64,000 nucleotides of DNA from Shewanella atlantica (GCF_003966265.1 NZ_RXNV01000004.1:186001-250000), one strand, 5' to 3'; positions 54,237-64,000 are shown, counted from the first letter of the stretch. Notes: generated by a model not told the origin, from the letters alone. Made by a program: numbers and translations.

Positions 54237-56357
54237 TCAATGAGCAAGCGGCGCCACCCCAGTAGCGGGATTATCGGCTAACCCTATGTCTCTGGCATGT
54301 TGCTCAAAGCCTTTGTTTTTCCAGAAAAAGGCGCCGGGCATGGTGGTTGGGATCACTAAGTTGTAAAACAGCGCTCTGCCGATAACCGCCGTGATCAGGT
54401 TAATCAGGCTTATGCTTGCCCAGGCAGCGAGGAAAAACGGTTCATTTTCTATCGACTGATCCGCCGGAGACTCACTCACCTCTATGAAGCCCGCCAATAG
54501 CAGACCGCTCGCGGCGAGAATATTAAACGCCAGTAATCCATTACGTAGCAGATAAGTTTTACCGAAGCTGGTGCACTGGATGTAATGCGCAGCGCCGCCT
54601 TCATTTTCACTGCGACTGAGTGTCCGGTTGTGGCCAATGAGACCTATGGCCTCGATAACCAACCCTGCAGTAAAGATGAAACCAAATGCTTGTACTGCAC
54701 GCATCGAAGGCAAAGACTCGCCTGCGGTTGAAAGCAGCATAACCATGCAGCTTACTACGGCTCCCAGAGATAAACTGTTACCTATAAAGCTGGTCCCCGT
54801 CTGCCAATGGTTCCAGAACGGTCTCGCCTTAATTTGGTAACACTGATTCATGTAATATAAGCCCGCTAATCCCGAGATGGCAGCCATTATGCCGGTGATA
54901 ACGACGCCCCGCTCAAGCAACATATTTGTGGTCAGCGATGATAAATTTATGTCTAAGTCCAGGTCTAAGCCCAGCTCTAGCCCTAAGCTACTAATTGCTG
55001 TATTTATCCAGCTATTGGATGGGATGAGAAGCAGTGCGGTAAGTCCCAAAAAGGTCGAAAACAGCGCTAAGCCAAACCCCTCACGGCTCATGGGCGAGTA
55101 GCGCAAATTATTGAAGCCGCGATAGAAACGAAAAGGTTTGCCCAGATGTGTCACGCTCATAAACAGACCCAGAGATGTCATCACAATCGATAAGAGCACC
55201 AGAGGCAGAAAGAGGTTCGACGCCATAAACTCCTCGAAGAGGTCGATACCCAGCAGTGCCGCTGAAAAAGGGATGATAAAGGTGCCCAACGCCGCTTGTA
55301 CGAGCAAAGTAAACATGACCAACGGGTTCTCACGGCTGTTAAGCTTAGACAGGTTCCAATATCTGTTCTTACCGATTTTTGGGTCACTTTCTTTATCATT
55401 TCCTTTATCAATAGTTGGCCGATACTGGCCATCGCTGCCTTTACGATATTTAACCGGCATATCATCAGTGCGGCTCATCTCCTCCGGCAGGGATTTTGTT
55501 TGCTGAAAACGGATATTGGGGTGAGTGATCTCCGGCGAGGGAAAGCCCGGAATACTGGTTTTACACTGCTGTCGGTTCTCTGGAGTATTTTCTATCACAC
55601 CGAAGTCCAGCGCGTTCCCTACACAGGCCGACACGCAGGCGGGCTTTAGCCCCACCTCGAGGCGATCGACACACATGTTGCACTTAGATACGCGTCCCTG
55701 AACCGGATCCAGCTGCGGGGCATTGTAGGGACACACCCAGGTGCAATAACCGCAACCGAAACAGGTTTCCGGATCTTGCAAGACGGCACCATACTCGGCG
55801 TGTTTAGTGTAAGCCCGCGTGGGACAGCCTTTCAGACAGACTGGGTCGTCACAGTGATTACAGGCCATTGAGATGTTCATTCGCTTGTGATCCGGGTAGG
55901 TCCCCCCTTCGACGTAACCCACGGAGCGAAATGCCAGATGGGGAGGATTGTCGTTTTTCTCCGAGCAGGCGGACTCGCAGGCATGACAACCGATACAGTT
56001 ATCTGCGGTAAAGAAGAAGCCGTGTTGCTTGTTACGATCCGGATTCGTCCCGACCTCAGGGTTACCGTTGATAAACAGAGAGCGCCCCACCGGGTTGTCG
56101 GTCAACTCCACCAAGTCGATACGTTTGCCATAACGGTTTTCAACTTCGTTCTTATTCCTGGGATCTGACTTGGGAAGATAGGCATAGGCCTGCTCCTGAG
56201 TACGGACCTCCCAATGGTTAGAGCGTCCCTTCTGCTCCAGTCCGACTTCGACTTGATTTGATGCAGCTTCAGTCTTTTTCTCGGGCATATATACACCCAC
56301 ATCCCCGCGCTTTGGAGATACCAGCTCTGATTCACCTTCGATAGTAGATCTGCTCAT
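54237..56357 (-). CDS. Fused four-cluster ferredoxin and DmsC-like membrane anchor
   Basis: A 706-residue protein. The N-terminal half (about 80-290) has four cysteine clusters in the DmsB/NrfC order: CIGCHACESAC, CNHCDDPVCLKGC, CFGCGYCTWVC and CNMCVDRLEVGLKPACVSAC, enough for four [4Fe-4S] clusters. The C-terminal half (about 345-690) has about eight membrane helices of the DmsC/NrfD kind. In most systems these are separate subunits; here one chain would wire the catalytic subunit to the quinone pool. There is no Tat signal, so the iron-sulfur part is on the cytoplasmic side. It is about 33 bp after the molybdoenzyme gene and cotranscribed with it. Confidence 0.85.
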   Translation of the reverse strand: MSRSTIEGESELVSPKRGDVGVYMPEKKTEAASNQVEVGLEQKGRSNHWEVRTQEQAYAYLPKSDPRNKNEVENRYGKRIDLVELTDNPVGRSLFINGNPEVGTNPDRNKQHGFFFTADNCIGCHACESACSEKNDNPPHLAFRSVGYVEGGTYPDHKRMNISMACNHCDDPVCLKGCPTRAYTKHAEYGAVLQDPETCFGCGYCTWVCPYNAPQLDPVQGRVSKCNMCVDRLEVGLKPACVSACVGNALDFGVIENTPENRQQCKTSIPGFPSPEITHPNIRFQQTKSLPEEMSRTDDMPVKYRKGSDGQYRPTIDKGNDKESDPKIGKNRYWNLSKLNSRENPLVMFTLLVQAALGTFIIPFSAALLGIDLFEEFMASNLFLPLVLLSIVMTSLGLFMSVTHLGKPFRFYRGFNNLRYSPMSREGFGLALFSTFLGLTALLLIPSNSWINTAISSLGLELGLDLDLDINLSSLTTNMLLERGVVITGIMAAISGLAGLYYMNQCYQIKARPFWNHWQTGTSFIGNSLSLGAVVSCMVMLLSTAGESLPSMRAVQAFGFIFTAGLVIEAIGLIGHNRTLSRSENEGGAAHYIQCTSFGKTYLLRNGLLAFNILAASGLLLAGFIEVSESPADQSIENEPFFLAAWASISLINLITAVIGRALFYNLVIPTTMPGAFFWKNKGFEQHARDIGLADNPATGVAPLAH

Positions 56358-56390
56358 AAGTCGCTCCTTAAATTCGCCCGATTTCTCATG

Positions 56391-58595
56391 TTAAAATGCG
56401 CGTCGCTCGGCGTTGATGCGTGCGGCCTCTGACTGGCAGATAGGTTCGATACGGGTAGTGCATTGCTTAAATGCCGGCTGCCTCGAATGTGGATCGAGCA
56501 ACCCCAGAGTTAAGCGGTTCACACAGTCATGAAAATGGAACGGGATAAACACCATGTTGCGCGGCACCCTCTGGGTCAATTGCACCAGCACAACGGCGTC
56601 GCCACGGCGGCTGGTGAGACGAACATAGCTTTGGTGTTCCACCCCTAATGTCTTGGCCGCATCCGGGTTCATCTCCATATAGGCGGTAGGACTGAACTTA
56701 TTACAGTTGCCGATTTTTCCGGTGCGGGTACGGGTGTGAAAATGCTCTACCACACGGCCACTGTTGAGCCAGAACGGGTACTCCCGGCAGGGCTGCTCAT
56801 TGTTGTTATAAAAACGGATAGGCAACAGGTTGGCTTTACCATTGGGGGTCGGAAAAATCCCATCACTATAGAGTCTCGCACTCCCCTTCAGGCCGACCTC
56901 ATACTCCCGATATGGCCACTGGATCCCTTTGGCAGTCTCCAATTTGGCGTAGCTCATGCCTGAGATATCTAAGTGCCTCGGATGCCCATTGGTTAATCTG
57001 CCCTTGGAGAGATATTTCATCTCTTCGAACGCCCCTTCAGGCGTCTCGGGAAAATGGACCATATGACCATTATCGAACCGCTTGGCCATCTGATTGAAGA
57101 TCCAAAAATCCGGCTTAGCGTTTTTATAGGGCGGCAACACATTGCTGATAAGATTGACCCGACGTTCGGTATTGGTGTGTACCCCCTCCTTTTCGGCCCA
57201 GACCGCTGCGGGAAAATAGACGTGGGAATACTGGTTGGTTTCCACATCTTGATAGACATCCTGGATCACCAGAAAATCCAGCTTCTCCAGCGCCTTTCGA
57301 ATGCGAGCGGTATTGGCCATTGAGGTCATGGGGTTGGTGGCGACGATCCACAAGCCTTTTATCTCGCCGGTTTCGATGGCGGGGAAAATATCGGTTTGAG
57401 ACAAACCCCGTTTCTTTGGAAAGAACTCAGGGTCAATCCCCCAGAACTCGGCGATCTCACTCCTGTCGGCTTCATTTTCAAGGTAGCGATAACCGGGCAG
57501 CCCGGAGCAAGATGACCATTCACGGGTGCCCATGGCATTGCACTGGCCCGTAATCGACAAACTGGTGCCCCCCGGCTTACCAATATTACCGGTCACCATA
57601 TTCAGGTTATTGATATTGGCAACGCCATCTGAGCCATGGGTCGACTGGTTAATGCCCATGGTCCAGATGCTCATGGCGGTTGGTGCCTTAGCATAGATGC
57701 GGGCGACATTGCGTATGGTATCCTCATCGATACCACACACATCTTGTGCCTGCTTAGGGTTGTAGTCCTGAACCAGCGCCTTAACCTCATCGAACCCCTG
57801 AGTGTGGGCATCGATATAGCCTTGATCTTGCAGGTTTTCGTTAATGATCACATGCATCATGGCATTGATCAGCACGCAATCAGTGCCCGGTGTGATGGGC
57901 AGATGAATATCGGCAAATTGCGCCAACATGGTTACTCGGGGGTCAACTACAATCAAAGGGAAATGACGTTTCTCCAGCGCCTCTTTAAGACGCCAATAGA
58001 TGATGGGGTGTTGCTCGGGAAGATTAGACCCAAAAGCCATTAAACAGTGGGTATGCTCAAAATCATCATAGCAACCCGGCGGTCCGTCGGCGCCGAATGA
58101 GCGTTTGTAGCCGCTCACCGCCGATGCCATACATAAGGTGGTATTACCGTCATAGTTATTGGTGCCGATGACCCCGCGGGCTAACTTGCCTAAGGTATAA
58201 AACTCCTCGGTCAGCAGTTGACCCGATGAAACGATGGCGAAGGCATCCCTGCCATATTGTTGCTGAATATGCTTTATCTGCTTAGCCGTGGAATCCAGTG
58301 CATGATCCCATGAGGTGGCCTCAAACTTATCAAAATGCTTATCCCGAATAAGCGGCTCGGTTCCCCTACCGGGACTATCAAACAGCTCATGCTCAAGAAT
58401 GCCTTTAATGCATAACTTGCCACGGTTCACATCGGCGCCGGCATGACCTCGTGTCGTCACTATCTTTTGCTGCTCATCTAAACCTATCTCAATAGAGCAA
58501 CCAGTAGAGCAATAATTACAGGTGGTGTACTTCCACTCATTCACCTTCTTGACAGGTATAGCAATCGGCTTTCTCTTCTTGCGGCCAAACAACAT
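56391..58595 (-). CDS. NasA/NapA-like molybdopterin oxidoreductase, cytoplasmic
   Basis: A 734-residue enzyme of the DMSO-reductase superfamily. The N-terminal cluster motif is CNYCSTGC with a fourth Cys in NRGKLCIKG. The molybdenum-ligand region NTTLCMASAVSGYKRSFGADGPPGCYDD has Cys as the metal ligand and closely follows assimilatory NasA and periplasmic NapA nitrate reductases. C-terminal HFHTRTRTGKIG and PFHFHDCVNRLTLG complete the cofactor-binding set. There is no Tat signal, so it is cytoplasmic. With the fused iron-sulfur/anchor gene next to it, it probably acts as a membrane-attached reductase. Nitrate is the leading substrate; a formate dehydrogenase or another oxyanion enzyme cannot be excluded. 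Confidence 0.8.
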   Translation of the reverse strand: MLFGRKKRKPIAIPVKKVNEWKYTTCNYCSTGCSIEIGLDEQQKIVTTRGHAGADVNRGKLCIKGILEHELFDSPGRGTEPLIRDKHFDKFEATSWDHALDSTAKQIKHIQQQYGRDAFAIVSSGQLLTEEFYTLGKLARGVIGTNNYDGNTTLCMASAVSGYKRSFGADGPPGCYDDFEHTHCLMAFGSNLPEQHPIIYWRLKEALEKRHFPLIVVDPRVTMLAQFADIHLPITPGTDCVLINAMMHVIINENLQDQGYIDAHTQGFDEVKALVQDYNPKQAQDVCGIDEDTIRNVARIYAKAPTAMSIWTMGINQSTHGSDGVANINNLNMVTGNIGKPGGTSLSITGQCNAMGTREWSSCSGLPGYRYLENEADRSEIAEFWGIDPEFFPKKRGLSQTDIFPAIETGEIKGLWIVATNPMTSMANTARIRKALEKLDFLVIQDVYQDVETNQYSHVYFPAAVWAEKEGVHTNTERRVNLISNVLPPYKNAKPDFWIFNQMAKRFDNGHMVHFPETPEGAFEEMKYLSKGRLTNGHPRHLDISGMSYAKLETAKGIQWPYREYEVGLKGSARLYSDGIFPTPNGKANLLPIRFYNNNEQPCREYPFWLNSGRVVEHFHTRTRTGKIGNCNKFSPTAYMEMNPDAAKTLGVEHQSYVRLTSRRGDAVVLVQLTQRVPRNMVFIPFHFHDCVNRLTLGLLDPHSRQPAFKQCTTRIEPICQSEAARINAERRAF

Positions 58596-58877
58596 AATTT
58601 CTGCCCCGGTTCCAATAAGTTAACTCTAGCTAACCAAATGCAGCACTCATGCCATGGGGTATCAATCCTTTAAAAACAATGAGATAAGAAAATTCATAAT
58701 TGCAACTTTGCTCAATGCCAGTGCCTTCGCCTTAAACTGGTGCAGTATTGATGTTGATTAAACTGATTTTAAATCTTGCTAATAAAAATATTTTTCAAAA
58801 TAATTAACCCCTTTTCTTTTTTGTGCCGTTTATAGAAGTACTACACAAGCACACAGATACTATTTTTTGGAGCATTC

Positions 58878-59465
58878 ATGAATTTATTCACACTAAAAAC
58901 CGCTAAGCACGCATTCTCTACAACTGCCTTAGCATTCTCACTTCTTTCATTTAATGCATTGGCAACCAGCCCTGCGCATCCAAGCGGACATAATCAGAAT
59001 ATGATCACCACCCAAGCCTTCTCATCGACAGATTATCAAAGCCAGGAAGCAACCAAGATGTTCCCGGCACCAAATGAAGGCATGGAGCAGCACATCTTGA
59101 CCCTGCCCAAGCTCAGCGACGAGTCCAACTACATGGTTGAAATTCAAATTGGACAAACCAAGATGGTAGATTGTAACCGGCAGATGCTTACGGGTGAGCT
59201 TAAGCAGCACTCGGTTAAGGGATGGGGCTACAATTATTACCAGGTAGACAGCATCACTGAAGGACCCAGTACGCGTATGGCCTGCATACGTAAAGAGGAG
59301 CACAAAGAGGCGTTTGTCCAGATAAGAGACGAGCTAAAGCTTAACTACGATAGCCGTCTGGCTAAGGTATTCTATCTACCAAAAGGTAGTGAACTGAGAT
59401 ACCGCGTATGGAAAGTAGAGAGTCAATTCAACTATTCAAAATCAACTGTAGCTGACAATAGTTAA
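58878..59465 (+). CDS. eco: Ecotin-family serine protease inhibitor
   Basis: A 195-residue protein with a signal peptide ([13 protein letters not shown]) and an ecotin domain (about 60-185): [68 protein letters not shown]. Two Cys (VDC, MAC) match the ecotin disulfide. Ecotin is a periplasmic dimer that blocks trypsin-fold proteases through a reactive loop. E. coli ecotin has Met at P1 (STMMAC); here the residue is Arg (STRMAC), favouring trypsin-like enzymes. The sequence carries 40 extra polar residues after the signal. Single gene. Confidence 0.9.
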   Translation: MNLFTLKTAKHAFSTTALAFSLLSFNALATSPAHPSGHNQNMITTQAFSSTDYQSQEATKMFPAPNEGMEQHILTLPKLSDESNYMVEIQIGQTKMVDCNRQMLTGELKQHSVKGWGYNYYQVDSITEGPSTRMACIRKEEHKEAFVQIRDELKLNYDSRLAKVFYLPKGSELRYRVWKVESQFNYSKSTVADNS

Positions 59466-59486
59466 CACTCAACAGTCATGATTTAA

Positions 59487-59509
59487 CCCGCCGGTTTAAT
59501 ACCGGCGGG
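59487..59509 (+). terminator. Terminator after ecotin
   Basis: CCCGCCGG and CCGGCGGG form a strong stem around TTTAATA, about 20 bp past the ecotin stop; the T-tract is poor. Confidence 0.6.
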
Positions 59510-59535
59510 CATTAATTATCAATTAACGACATTTA

Positions 59536-59572
59536 ATAATCAAAGCTAAGATAACATCTTGGCTTTGATTAT
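59536..59572. repeat. Long AT-rich hairpin downstream of ecotin
   Basis: ATAATCAAAGCTAAGAT and ATCTTGGCTTTGATTAT pair with one mismatch over 17 bp. No T-run follows. It may stabilise a transcript end or be a relic of an inverted-repeat element. Confidence 0.55.
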
Positions 59573-59738
59573 AATGATATTTATTTAAACTTAGCAAAAC
59601 AAAATACACACGACACCAACAAATGCAACGATTGGAATTAATTCAGCGTTACAAATAACCGCAACAAAATATTTTTCTGGCCACCAACCTGATGACAATG
59701 TATTTTCCACAGACTTTCCAGCATATTATTTTATTATC

Positions 59739-60161
59739 ATGAAACGTCTTCTTTTAATTATCCTGTTCGTATCACAACTTTCAGGCTGCGCCGGTTTAGG
59801 CGCTTTAGCCCTCGGCTCTATCGTCTATTATACGAGCTCACAACATAAGGTCGCCACGGTCAATATAAAGGCGAAAGCCGATAATGTGTATCACGTTGCG
59901 GTAGATACGATAGAGAACAACCCGGAACTTGAAATCACATCGAAAGATGAGCGAGAAAGAGTGATTAAGCTAGTTAGAGGGACAACTAAAGACTCATATT
60001 CTGTCAGCATTAAAATATCAAAACTGGACGCCGAGCATTCTCAGCTGATCCTTGCATCCGATGCCCGCATTGATACAGACAGCCATATAGCATCAATGAA
60101 ACAAGGCATATTCAAGATCTGCGATGATTCGAAGGTAGAGTGCCACTTAAGCAGGTCATGA
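59739..60161 (+). CDS. Hypothetical lipoprotein
   Basis: A 140-residue protein with a lipoprotein signal (MKRLLLIILFVSQLSGCAGLGALALG) and a small mixed domain: NVYHVAVDTIENNPELEITSKDERERVIKLVRGTTKDSYSVSIKISKLDAEHSQLILASDA. The alternation of strands and one helix recalls small DUF3568-like lipoproteins, but I cannot assign it. Single gene. Confidence 0.6.
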   Translation: MKRLLLIILFVSQLSGCAGLGALALGSIVYYTSSQHKVATVNIKAKADNVYHVAVDTIENNPELEITSKDERERVIKLVRGTTKDSYSVSIKISKLDAEHSQLILASDARIDTDSHIASMKQGIFKICDDSKVECHLSRS

Positions 60162-60191
60162 TAGACAATCATGCCTGTATAGCACCAGATT

Positions 60192-60276
60192 CGGGCGTAA
60201 TACTCGCCGGCCAGTAATTGTTTAACGATTAATGAAGGCTGGCTGCTGCTCACTGACTAACGGTGAGTATCGCCCG
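60192..60276. repeat. 85-bp imperfect inverted-repeat structure upstream of codB
   Basis: CGGGCG-TA-ATACTC-GCC on the left pairs with GGT-GAGTAT-CGCCCG on the right, and inside it GGCCAG pairs with CTGGCT. The outer arms are about 14 bp. It could be a folded non-coding RNA, an end-repeat relic of a small mobile element, or a chance structure. The rest of the 554-bp gap (60162-60715) shows no ORF. Confidence 0.4.
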
Positions 60277-60715
60277 ATAACTCGTCGTTAGCACTCCAGT
60301 TAATCCTCTTGCTGGTCCCTCCTGTAGACTCTCGCCGCTTATTCATTAAAGGTTAGTCTTTCAACCTTAGTATCGGAAGTTTATTACAACCGAAGCGATT
60401 AACAGTTAGATTCAACATTCTCAACATTCAACCGGAAATACGCAACATCATATCCCGAAAAAGTAATCAAACAGAACTTACCTAACAATTAATACAATTA
60501 ATACAATTAACACCTAAGTTAAGTGATATGCATAAATAATAGAAAACACTATTCCAAATTCACACCGTAAATATCGTTGACAATTATTTTTTTATCTCTA
60601 AAATACGCGCCGTTTGTCTGAAACCCAGTTAATCACTGCACGTTCACATTATTTATTAATCGAAACACTTCAGGTAAGCCGCAATATTTATCCAACATAC
60701 TACTGAGGGTAACAA

Positions 60716-61981
60716 ATGGCAGGCGACAACAACTATAGTTTAGGGCCGGTTCCGCAATCGGCACGAAAAGGTATTCTCTCTCTCACCATGGTGATGCTGG
60801 GGTTGACCTTCTTTTCGGCAAGTATGTGGACGGGAGGGACACTGGGAACCGGACTCTCCTTTAATGATTTCATTCTCGCAGTTCTCATCGGTAATTTAAT
60901 TCTCGGCATTTATACTTCATCTCTTGGTTACATCGGCGCTCAATCTGGTCTCTCGACCCACCTCCTCGCTCGTTACTCTTTCGGTTTAAAAGGCTCCTGG
61001 CTTCCCTCTCTTCTTCTCGGTGGTACTCAAGTTGGTTGGTTCGGTGTTGGAGTCGCCATGTTTGCCATCCCGGTGCATAAGGCAACAGGAATAGACACTA
61101 ACCTCCTTATCCTTATCTCTGGTCTGCTTATGACCGCCACTGTTTACTTCGGCATTGCTGCCATCATGATCCTCTCAGCCATTGCCGTCCCCGCGATCGC
61201 TCTGTTCGGCGGCTTCTCGGTACTACAAGCCGTAGATACGATGGGAGGGCTTGATGGACTCATGGCATTTACACCGGATCAGCCCATGGAGTTTTCGACG
61301 GCTCTGGTGTTAGTAGTAGGCTCGTTTATCTCCGCAGGCACACTCACCGCCGATTTTGTGCGCTTCGGCAAGAAGCCCATGAATGCCGTGTTCGTCACCA
61401 TGTTCGCCTTTTTCATCGGTAACTCTTTGATGTTTATCTTCGGCGCGGCAGGTGCGGCGGCAACTGGACAGTCCGATATATCCGAGGTGATGATAGCCCA
61501 GGGGTTATTGATCCCCGCCATTATCATATTGGGGTTAAATATCTGGACCACCAATGACAATGCCCTGTATGCATCGGGTTTAGGGTTTTCCAACATCACC
61601 GGATTACCGAGCAGATACCTCTCTGTTCTCAACGGCATAATTGGCACCCTTTGCGCACTTTGGCTCTATAATAACTTCGTCGGTTGGCTCACCTTCCTGT
61701 CCGCCGCCATACCGCCAATAGGTGGCATTATCATTGCCGATTTTCTGAGAAACCGTGAAAAGTACAAAGACTTTGCAAACGCTAAATTCGAGACGGTGAA
61801 CTGGGCTGCCATTTCGGGTGTAGTAATTGGGGTTATGGCCGGCCACCTGTTACCCGGCATAGTTCCAATTAATGCCGTACTCGCAGGCGCGGTAAGCTAC
61901 CTGTTTATAGACTCAGTGCTGAAACGTAAGACAAACAAGAGTTCAATAAAATCAACGGATAAAACTGCGACAAATGCATAA
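60716..61981 (+). CDS. codB: Cytosine permease CodB
   Basis: A 421-residue permease of the NCS1 family with 12 membrane helices ([92 protein letters not shown]). NCS1 proteins import cytosine by cation symport. The ATG at 60716 follows GAGGGT. Its stop lies 11 bp before codA. Cytosine is used as a nitrogen source. Confidence 0.92.
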   Translation: MAGDNNYSLGPVPQSARKGILSLTMVMLGLTFFSASMWTGGTLGTGLSFNDFILAVLIGNLILGIYTSSLGYIGAQSGLSTHLLARYSFGLKGSWLPSLLLGGTQVGWFGVGVAMFAIPVHKATGIDTNLLILISGLLMTATVYFGIAAIMILSAIAVPAIALFGGFSVLQAVDTMGGLDGLMAFTPDQPMEFSTALVLVVGSFISAGTLTADFVRFGKKPMNAVFVTMFAFFIGNSLMFIFGAAGAAATGQSDISEVMIAQGLLIPAIIILGLNIWTTNDNALYASGLGFSNITGLPSRYLSVLNGIIGTLCALWLYNNFVGWLTFLSAAIPPIGGIIIADFLRNREKYKDFANAKFETVNWAAISGVVIGVMAGHLLPGIVPINAVLAGAVSYLFIDSVLKRKTNKSSIKSTDKTATNA

Positions 61982-61991
61982 GGAAAACACC

Positions 61992-63287
61992 ATGCCAGCT
62001 TCAAATATGCTGATCAAAAACATTAGACTTCAAGGCAAGGATGGTCTGCATCAGATCCTGATTGAAGAGGGAAAGTTCCAGCGCATAGCCTCGATGACAG
62101 AAAGCTTAACCTTCAGCGAAAACTCGCTCGGGGAGACGTTAGATGGTGAAGGCGGCCTGGCTATCGCCCCTTTCTGTGAGCCTCATGTTCATTTAGATAC
62201 CACGCAAACCGCTGGTGAGCCAAGTTGGAACATATCAGGCACGTTATTTGAGGGCATTGAGCGCTGGTCAGAGCGTAAAGCACAGCTCTCTATCGAGGAT
62301 GTAAAATCTCGCGCGAAACAGACCCTCAAGTGGCAGATAGCCAACGGTATTCAACATGTTCGCACCCATGTCGATGTGTCCGATCCAACCCTTATCGCCC
62401 TGAAGGCGATGTTAGAAGTGAAGGAGGAGATGAAGCAGTGGGTCGATATTCAGATAGTCGCCTTCCCTCAGGAGGGGATCTTATCGTATCCCAATGGCAA
62501 GGGGTTGCTCGAAGAGGCGGTGAAATTAGGGGCCGACGTTATCGGCGCCATCCCTCATTTCGAGTTTACCCGTGAATATGGCGTCGAATCCCTGCACTAT
62601 GTGTTCGAGCTTGCCCGCAAATATGACAGACTTATCGATGTTCACTGTGACGAGATAGATGATGAGCAGTCACGCTTTATTGAGACCGTCGCCGCCCTGG
62701 CCCATAAGTTTGATATGGGTGAACGTGTAACGGCGAGCCACACTACCGCTATGCACTCCTATAACGGTGCCTACGCATCTCGCCTGTTCCGTCTGCTCAA
62801 GATGTCGGGAATAAACTTTGTCGCCAACCCTCTGGTTAACATCCACCTTCAGGGACGCTTCGATGACTATCCTAAACGCCGTGGCATCACCCGGGTCAAA
62901 GAGATGCTGGCGGCAGATATTAATGTCTGCTTCGGCCATGATGATATCTTCGATCCCTGGTACCCTCTTGGCACGGCTAACATGCTACAGGTGCTGCATA
63001 TGGGTCTGCATGTGTGTCAGATAATGGGGTACGAGCAGATAAACGACTCTCTGGCCCTTATCAGCAGCAAGTCGGCGCGCACTCTGAATATCCACAACCA
63101 ATATGGTATCGAGCCGGGCAAGCCCGGCAATTTACTCATCCTCCCCGCCGACAATGGTTTCGATGCCGTTCGTCGTCAGGTACCGGTGCGATTCTCGATA
63201 CGCCACGGCAGAGTGTTAGCTCAGACACAAATCGCGACTACACAGATACATCTGACTGAAACCGAAGGGGTTAACTTTCGTCGTTAA
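61992..63287 (+). CDS. codA: Cytosine deaminase CodA
   Basis: About 431 residues of the amidohydrolase family: [15 protein letters not shown] (HxH metal ligands), [24 protein letters not shown] (third His and the acidic residue), [11 protein letters not shown] and [13 protein letters not shown]. This is the CodA pattern. It turns cytosine into uracil and ammonium. ATG at 61992 follows AAGGA with good spacing. It forms an operon with codB. Confidence 0.93.
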   Translation: MPASNMLIKNIRLQGKDGLHQILIEEGKFQRIASMTESLTFSENSLGETLDGEGGLAIAPFCEPHVHLDTTQTAGEPSWNISGTLFEGIERWSERKAQLSIEDVKSRAKQTLKWQIANGIQHVRTHVDVSDPTLIALKAMLEVKEEMKQWVDIQIVAFPQEGILSYPNGKGLLEEAVKLGADVIGAIPHFEFTREYGVESLHYVFELARKYDRLIDVHCDEIDDEQSRFIETVAALAHKFDMGERVTASHTTAMHSYNGAYASRLFRLLKMSGINFVANPLVNIHLQGRFDDYPKRRGITRVKEMLAADINVCFGHDDIFDPWYPLGTANMLQVLHMGLHVCQIMGYEQINDSLALISSKSARTLNIHNQYGIEPGKPGNLLILPADNGFDAVRRQVPVRFSIRHGRVLAQTQIATTQIHLTETEGVNFRR

Positions 63288-63344
63288 TAGGCAACAAGCC
63301 TTGACGCTGAACTGATAACTTGGCAGACACATTGATACATCAAA

Positions 63345-63375
63345 AAGGACAAAGCGCTTCCCGGCCTTTGTCCTT
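63345..63375. terminator. Convergent terminator between codA and nrdD
   Basis: AAGGACAAAG and CTTTGTCCTT form a 10-bp stem around 11 bases, preceded by an A-run and followed by CATTTT, so it can act in both directions. Confidence 0.8.
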
Positions 63376-63403
63376 CATTTTCGAGTAAACATAACCAGTA
63401 AAA

Positions 63404-64000
63404 TTAGCTTACTTTCTGCAACTTAGACTCTTCACTATGACACTTAGTCTCCTCACGGTGATAGTGCCTTAACGCATGCTCCTGCTGTCTTGGCTCGCTG
63501 AAACTGGTGACCTTCTTGAGATAACCGATCACCCGCGTAGCCCAATCGATATCCTGACTGTTGCAGACACTGCAGGCATGTAAGGTTCGTTTATCTATGT
63601 GATTGCAGGCGTTACAGATAGTTACCTTCACATTGGTCGTCCAGTAGTTACATCCCGTCCTTGCCGCTATCTGATAAATCTTGAAATACTGCTCGGGATC
63701 GGGGTTTTCATCCAGGTTCAGATGCAGCGCCGAACCACCATCCAGAAATTGTGTCAGCTCTTTACCATGAAGCACAAACTTATCCACCAGATTTATTGAT
63801 TCATCCTCTACCGGGTAAAAGTAGGAGTTGTAGCAATCCCGGTTGACCTTGAGGCCGGCTTTTCTATCCCATTTAGCGTTCTTGACGCCTAAGTTTTCGG
63901 CCGGCACAAACTCGGTATTAAACTTATAGCCCCAACGACGACTCGCATCCTTATTGGCCTGATAGATGATCTTCAGCTGGCTCTCTACAAATGCCTTATA
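63404..64000 (-). CDS. nrdD: Anaerobic ribonucleoside-triphosphate reductase NrdD, C-terminal part
   Basis: An open frame runs from the window edge to the stop at 63404, about 198 residues. It reads into RRWGYKFNTEFVPAENLGVKNAKWD without a start, so the gene begins outside the window. The C-terminal zinc site (CNACNHIDKRTLHACSVC) and the glycyl-radical loop (RVIGYLKK) identify NrdD. It reduces NTPs to dNTPs under anoxia and needs the activase NrdG, which would lie outside. The ending SEESKLQKVS is longer and more polar than typical. Confidence 0.9.
   Translation of the reverse strand, partial: YKAFVESQLKIIYQANKDASRRWGYKFNTEFVPAENLGVKNAKWDRKAGLKVNRDCYNSYFYPVEDESINLVDKFVLHGKELTQFLDGGSALHLNLDENPDPEQYFKIYQIAARTGCNYWTTNVKVTICNACNHIDKRTLHACSVCNSQDIDWATRVIGYLKKVTSFSEPRQQEHALRHYHREETKCHSEESKLQKVS

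Noticed and set aside
54877-55649. Several plus-strand ORFs opposite the anchor subunit
   Set aside because: They mirror the membrane helices of the real gene and have no start signals or family patterns.
60500-60715. Purine riboswitch or PurR box upstream of codB
   Set aside because: I looked for conserved purine-aptamer pieces and for the PurR palindrome and saw neither.

Overview
The window reads as a chromosome segment of a marine gammaproteobacterium, most likely Shewanella. The best pointers are a small periplasmic tetraheme cytochrome of the CctA type beside htpX, the PLP-dependent aspartate decarboxylase PanP, a glycerate permease/kinase pair, and a biotin locus split into divergent bioA and bioBFCD. 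I see no rRNA, tRNA, CRISPR array or intact insertion sequence. Most genes lie on the minus strand, and intrinsic terminators are frequent and clear.

Layout. 1-7.3 kb: a partial DoxX-family gene, then a thiamine salvage operon (TPP riboswitch, TonB-dependent receptor, YkoF-like thiamine-binding protein, PnuC/PnuT transporter, thiamine kinase), then ycfL, a double-hotdog thioesterase and hinT. The hinT-ycfL-thiK order recalls the E. coli hinT-ycfL-lpoB-thiK locus. 7.5-12.3 kb: small regulators (TetR-like, CsgD-like), two small envelope proteins, a frameshifted transglutaminase/TPR lipoprotein and an SRPBCC protein, with several short tandem repeats. 12.3-21.8 kb: a nitrite/nitrate assimilation cluster read leftwards (cobA, a TrpD2-like gene, an ANTAR regulator, then nirB, nirD, narK and a PP2C phosphatase/Ser-Thr kinase fusion). 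The nirB leader has a structured RNA and a strong terminator, as expected for ANTAR antitermination.

22-33 kb: cctA, htpX with a repeated 3' tail, peptidase E, a UshA-like nucleotidase and the biotin genes around a candidate BirA operator. 33.6-45.7 kb: glycerate permease and kinase, panP, a double-Cache chemoreceptor, a beta-propeller lipoprotein, a WYL regulator, GyrI-like and VOC proteins and a DUF885 protein. 45.7-54.2 kb is the most accessory part: an exported protein-isoaspartate methyltransferase joined to a membrane spermidine-synthase-like protein, two GNAT acetyltransferases, a HINT-deaminase toxin remnant, an alpha/beta hydrolase and two decayed small genes. 54.2-64 kb: a NasA/NapA-like molybdoenzyme with a fused iron-sulfur/membrane-anchor subunit, an ecotin homologue, a small lipoprotein, codBA and the 3' end of nrdD.

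Nitrogen acquisition recurs (nirBD-narK, the molybdoenzyme, codBA), as do vitamin supply (thiamine salvage, biotin synthesis, PanP for beta-alanine) and anaerobic metabolism (CctA, the molybdoenzyme, NrdD). The nirBD cluster has no nitrate reductase of its own; the molybdoenzyme about 36 kb away is the only candidate in the window.
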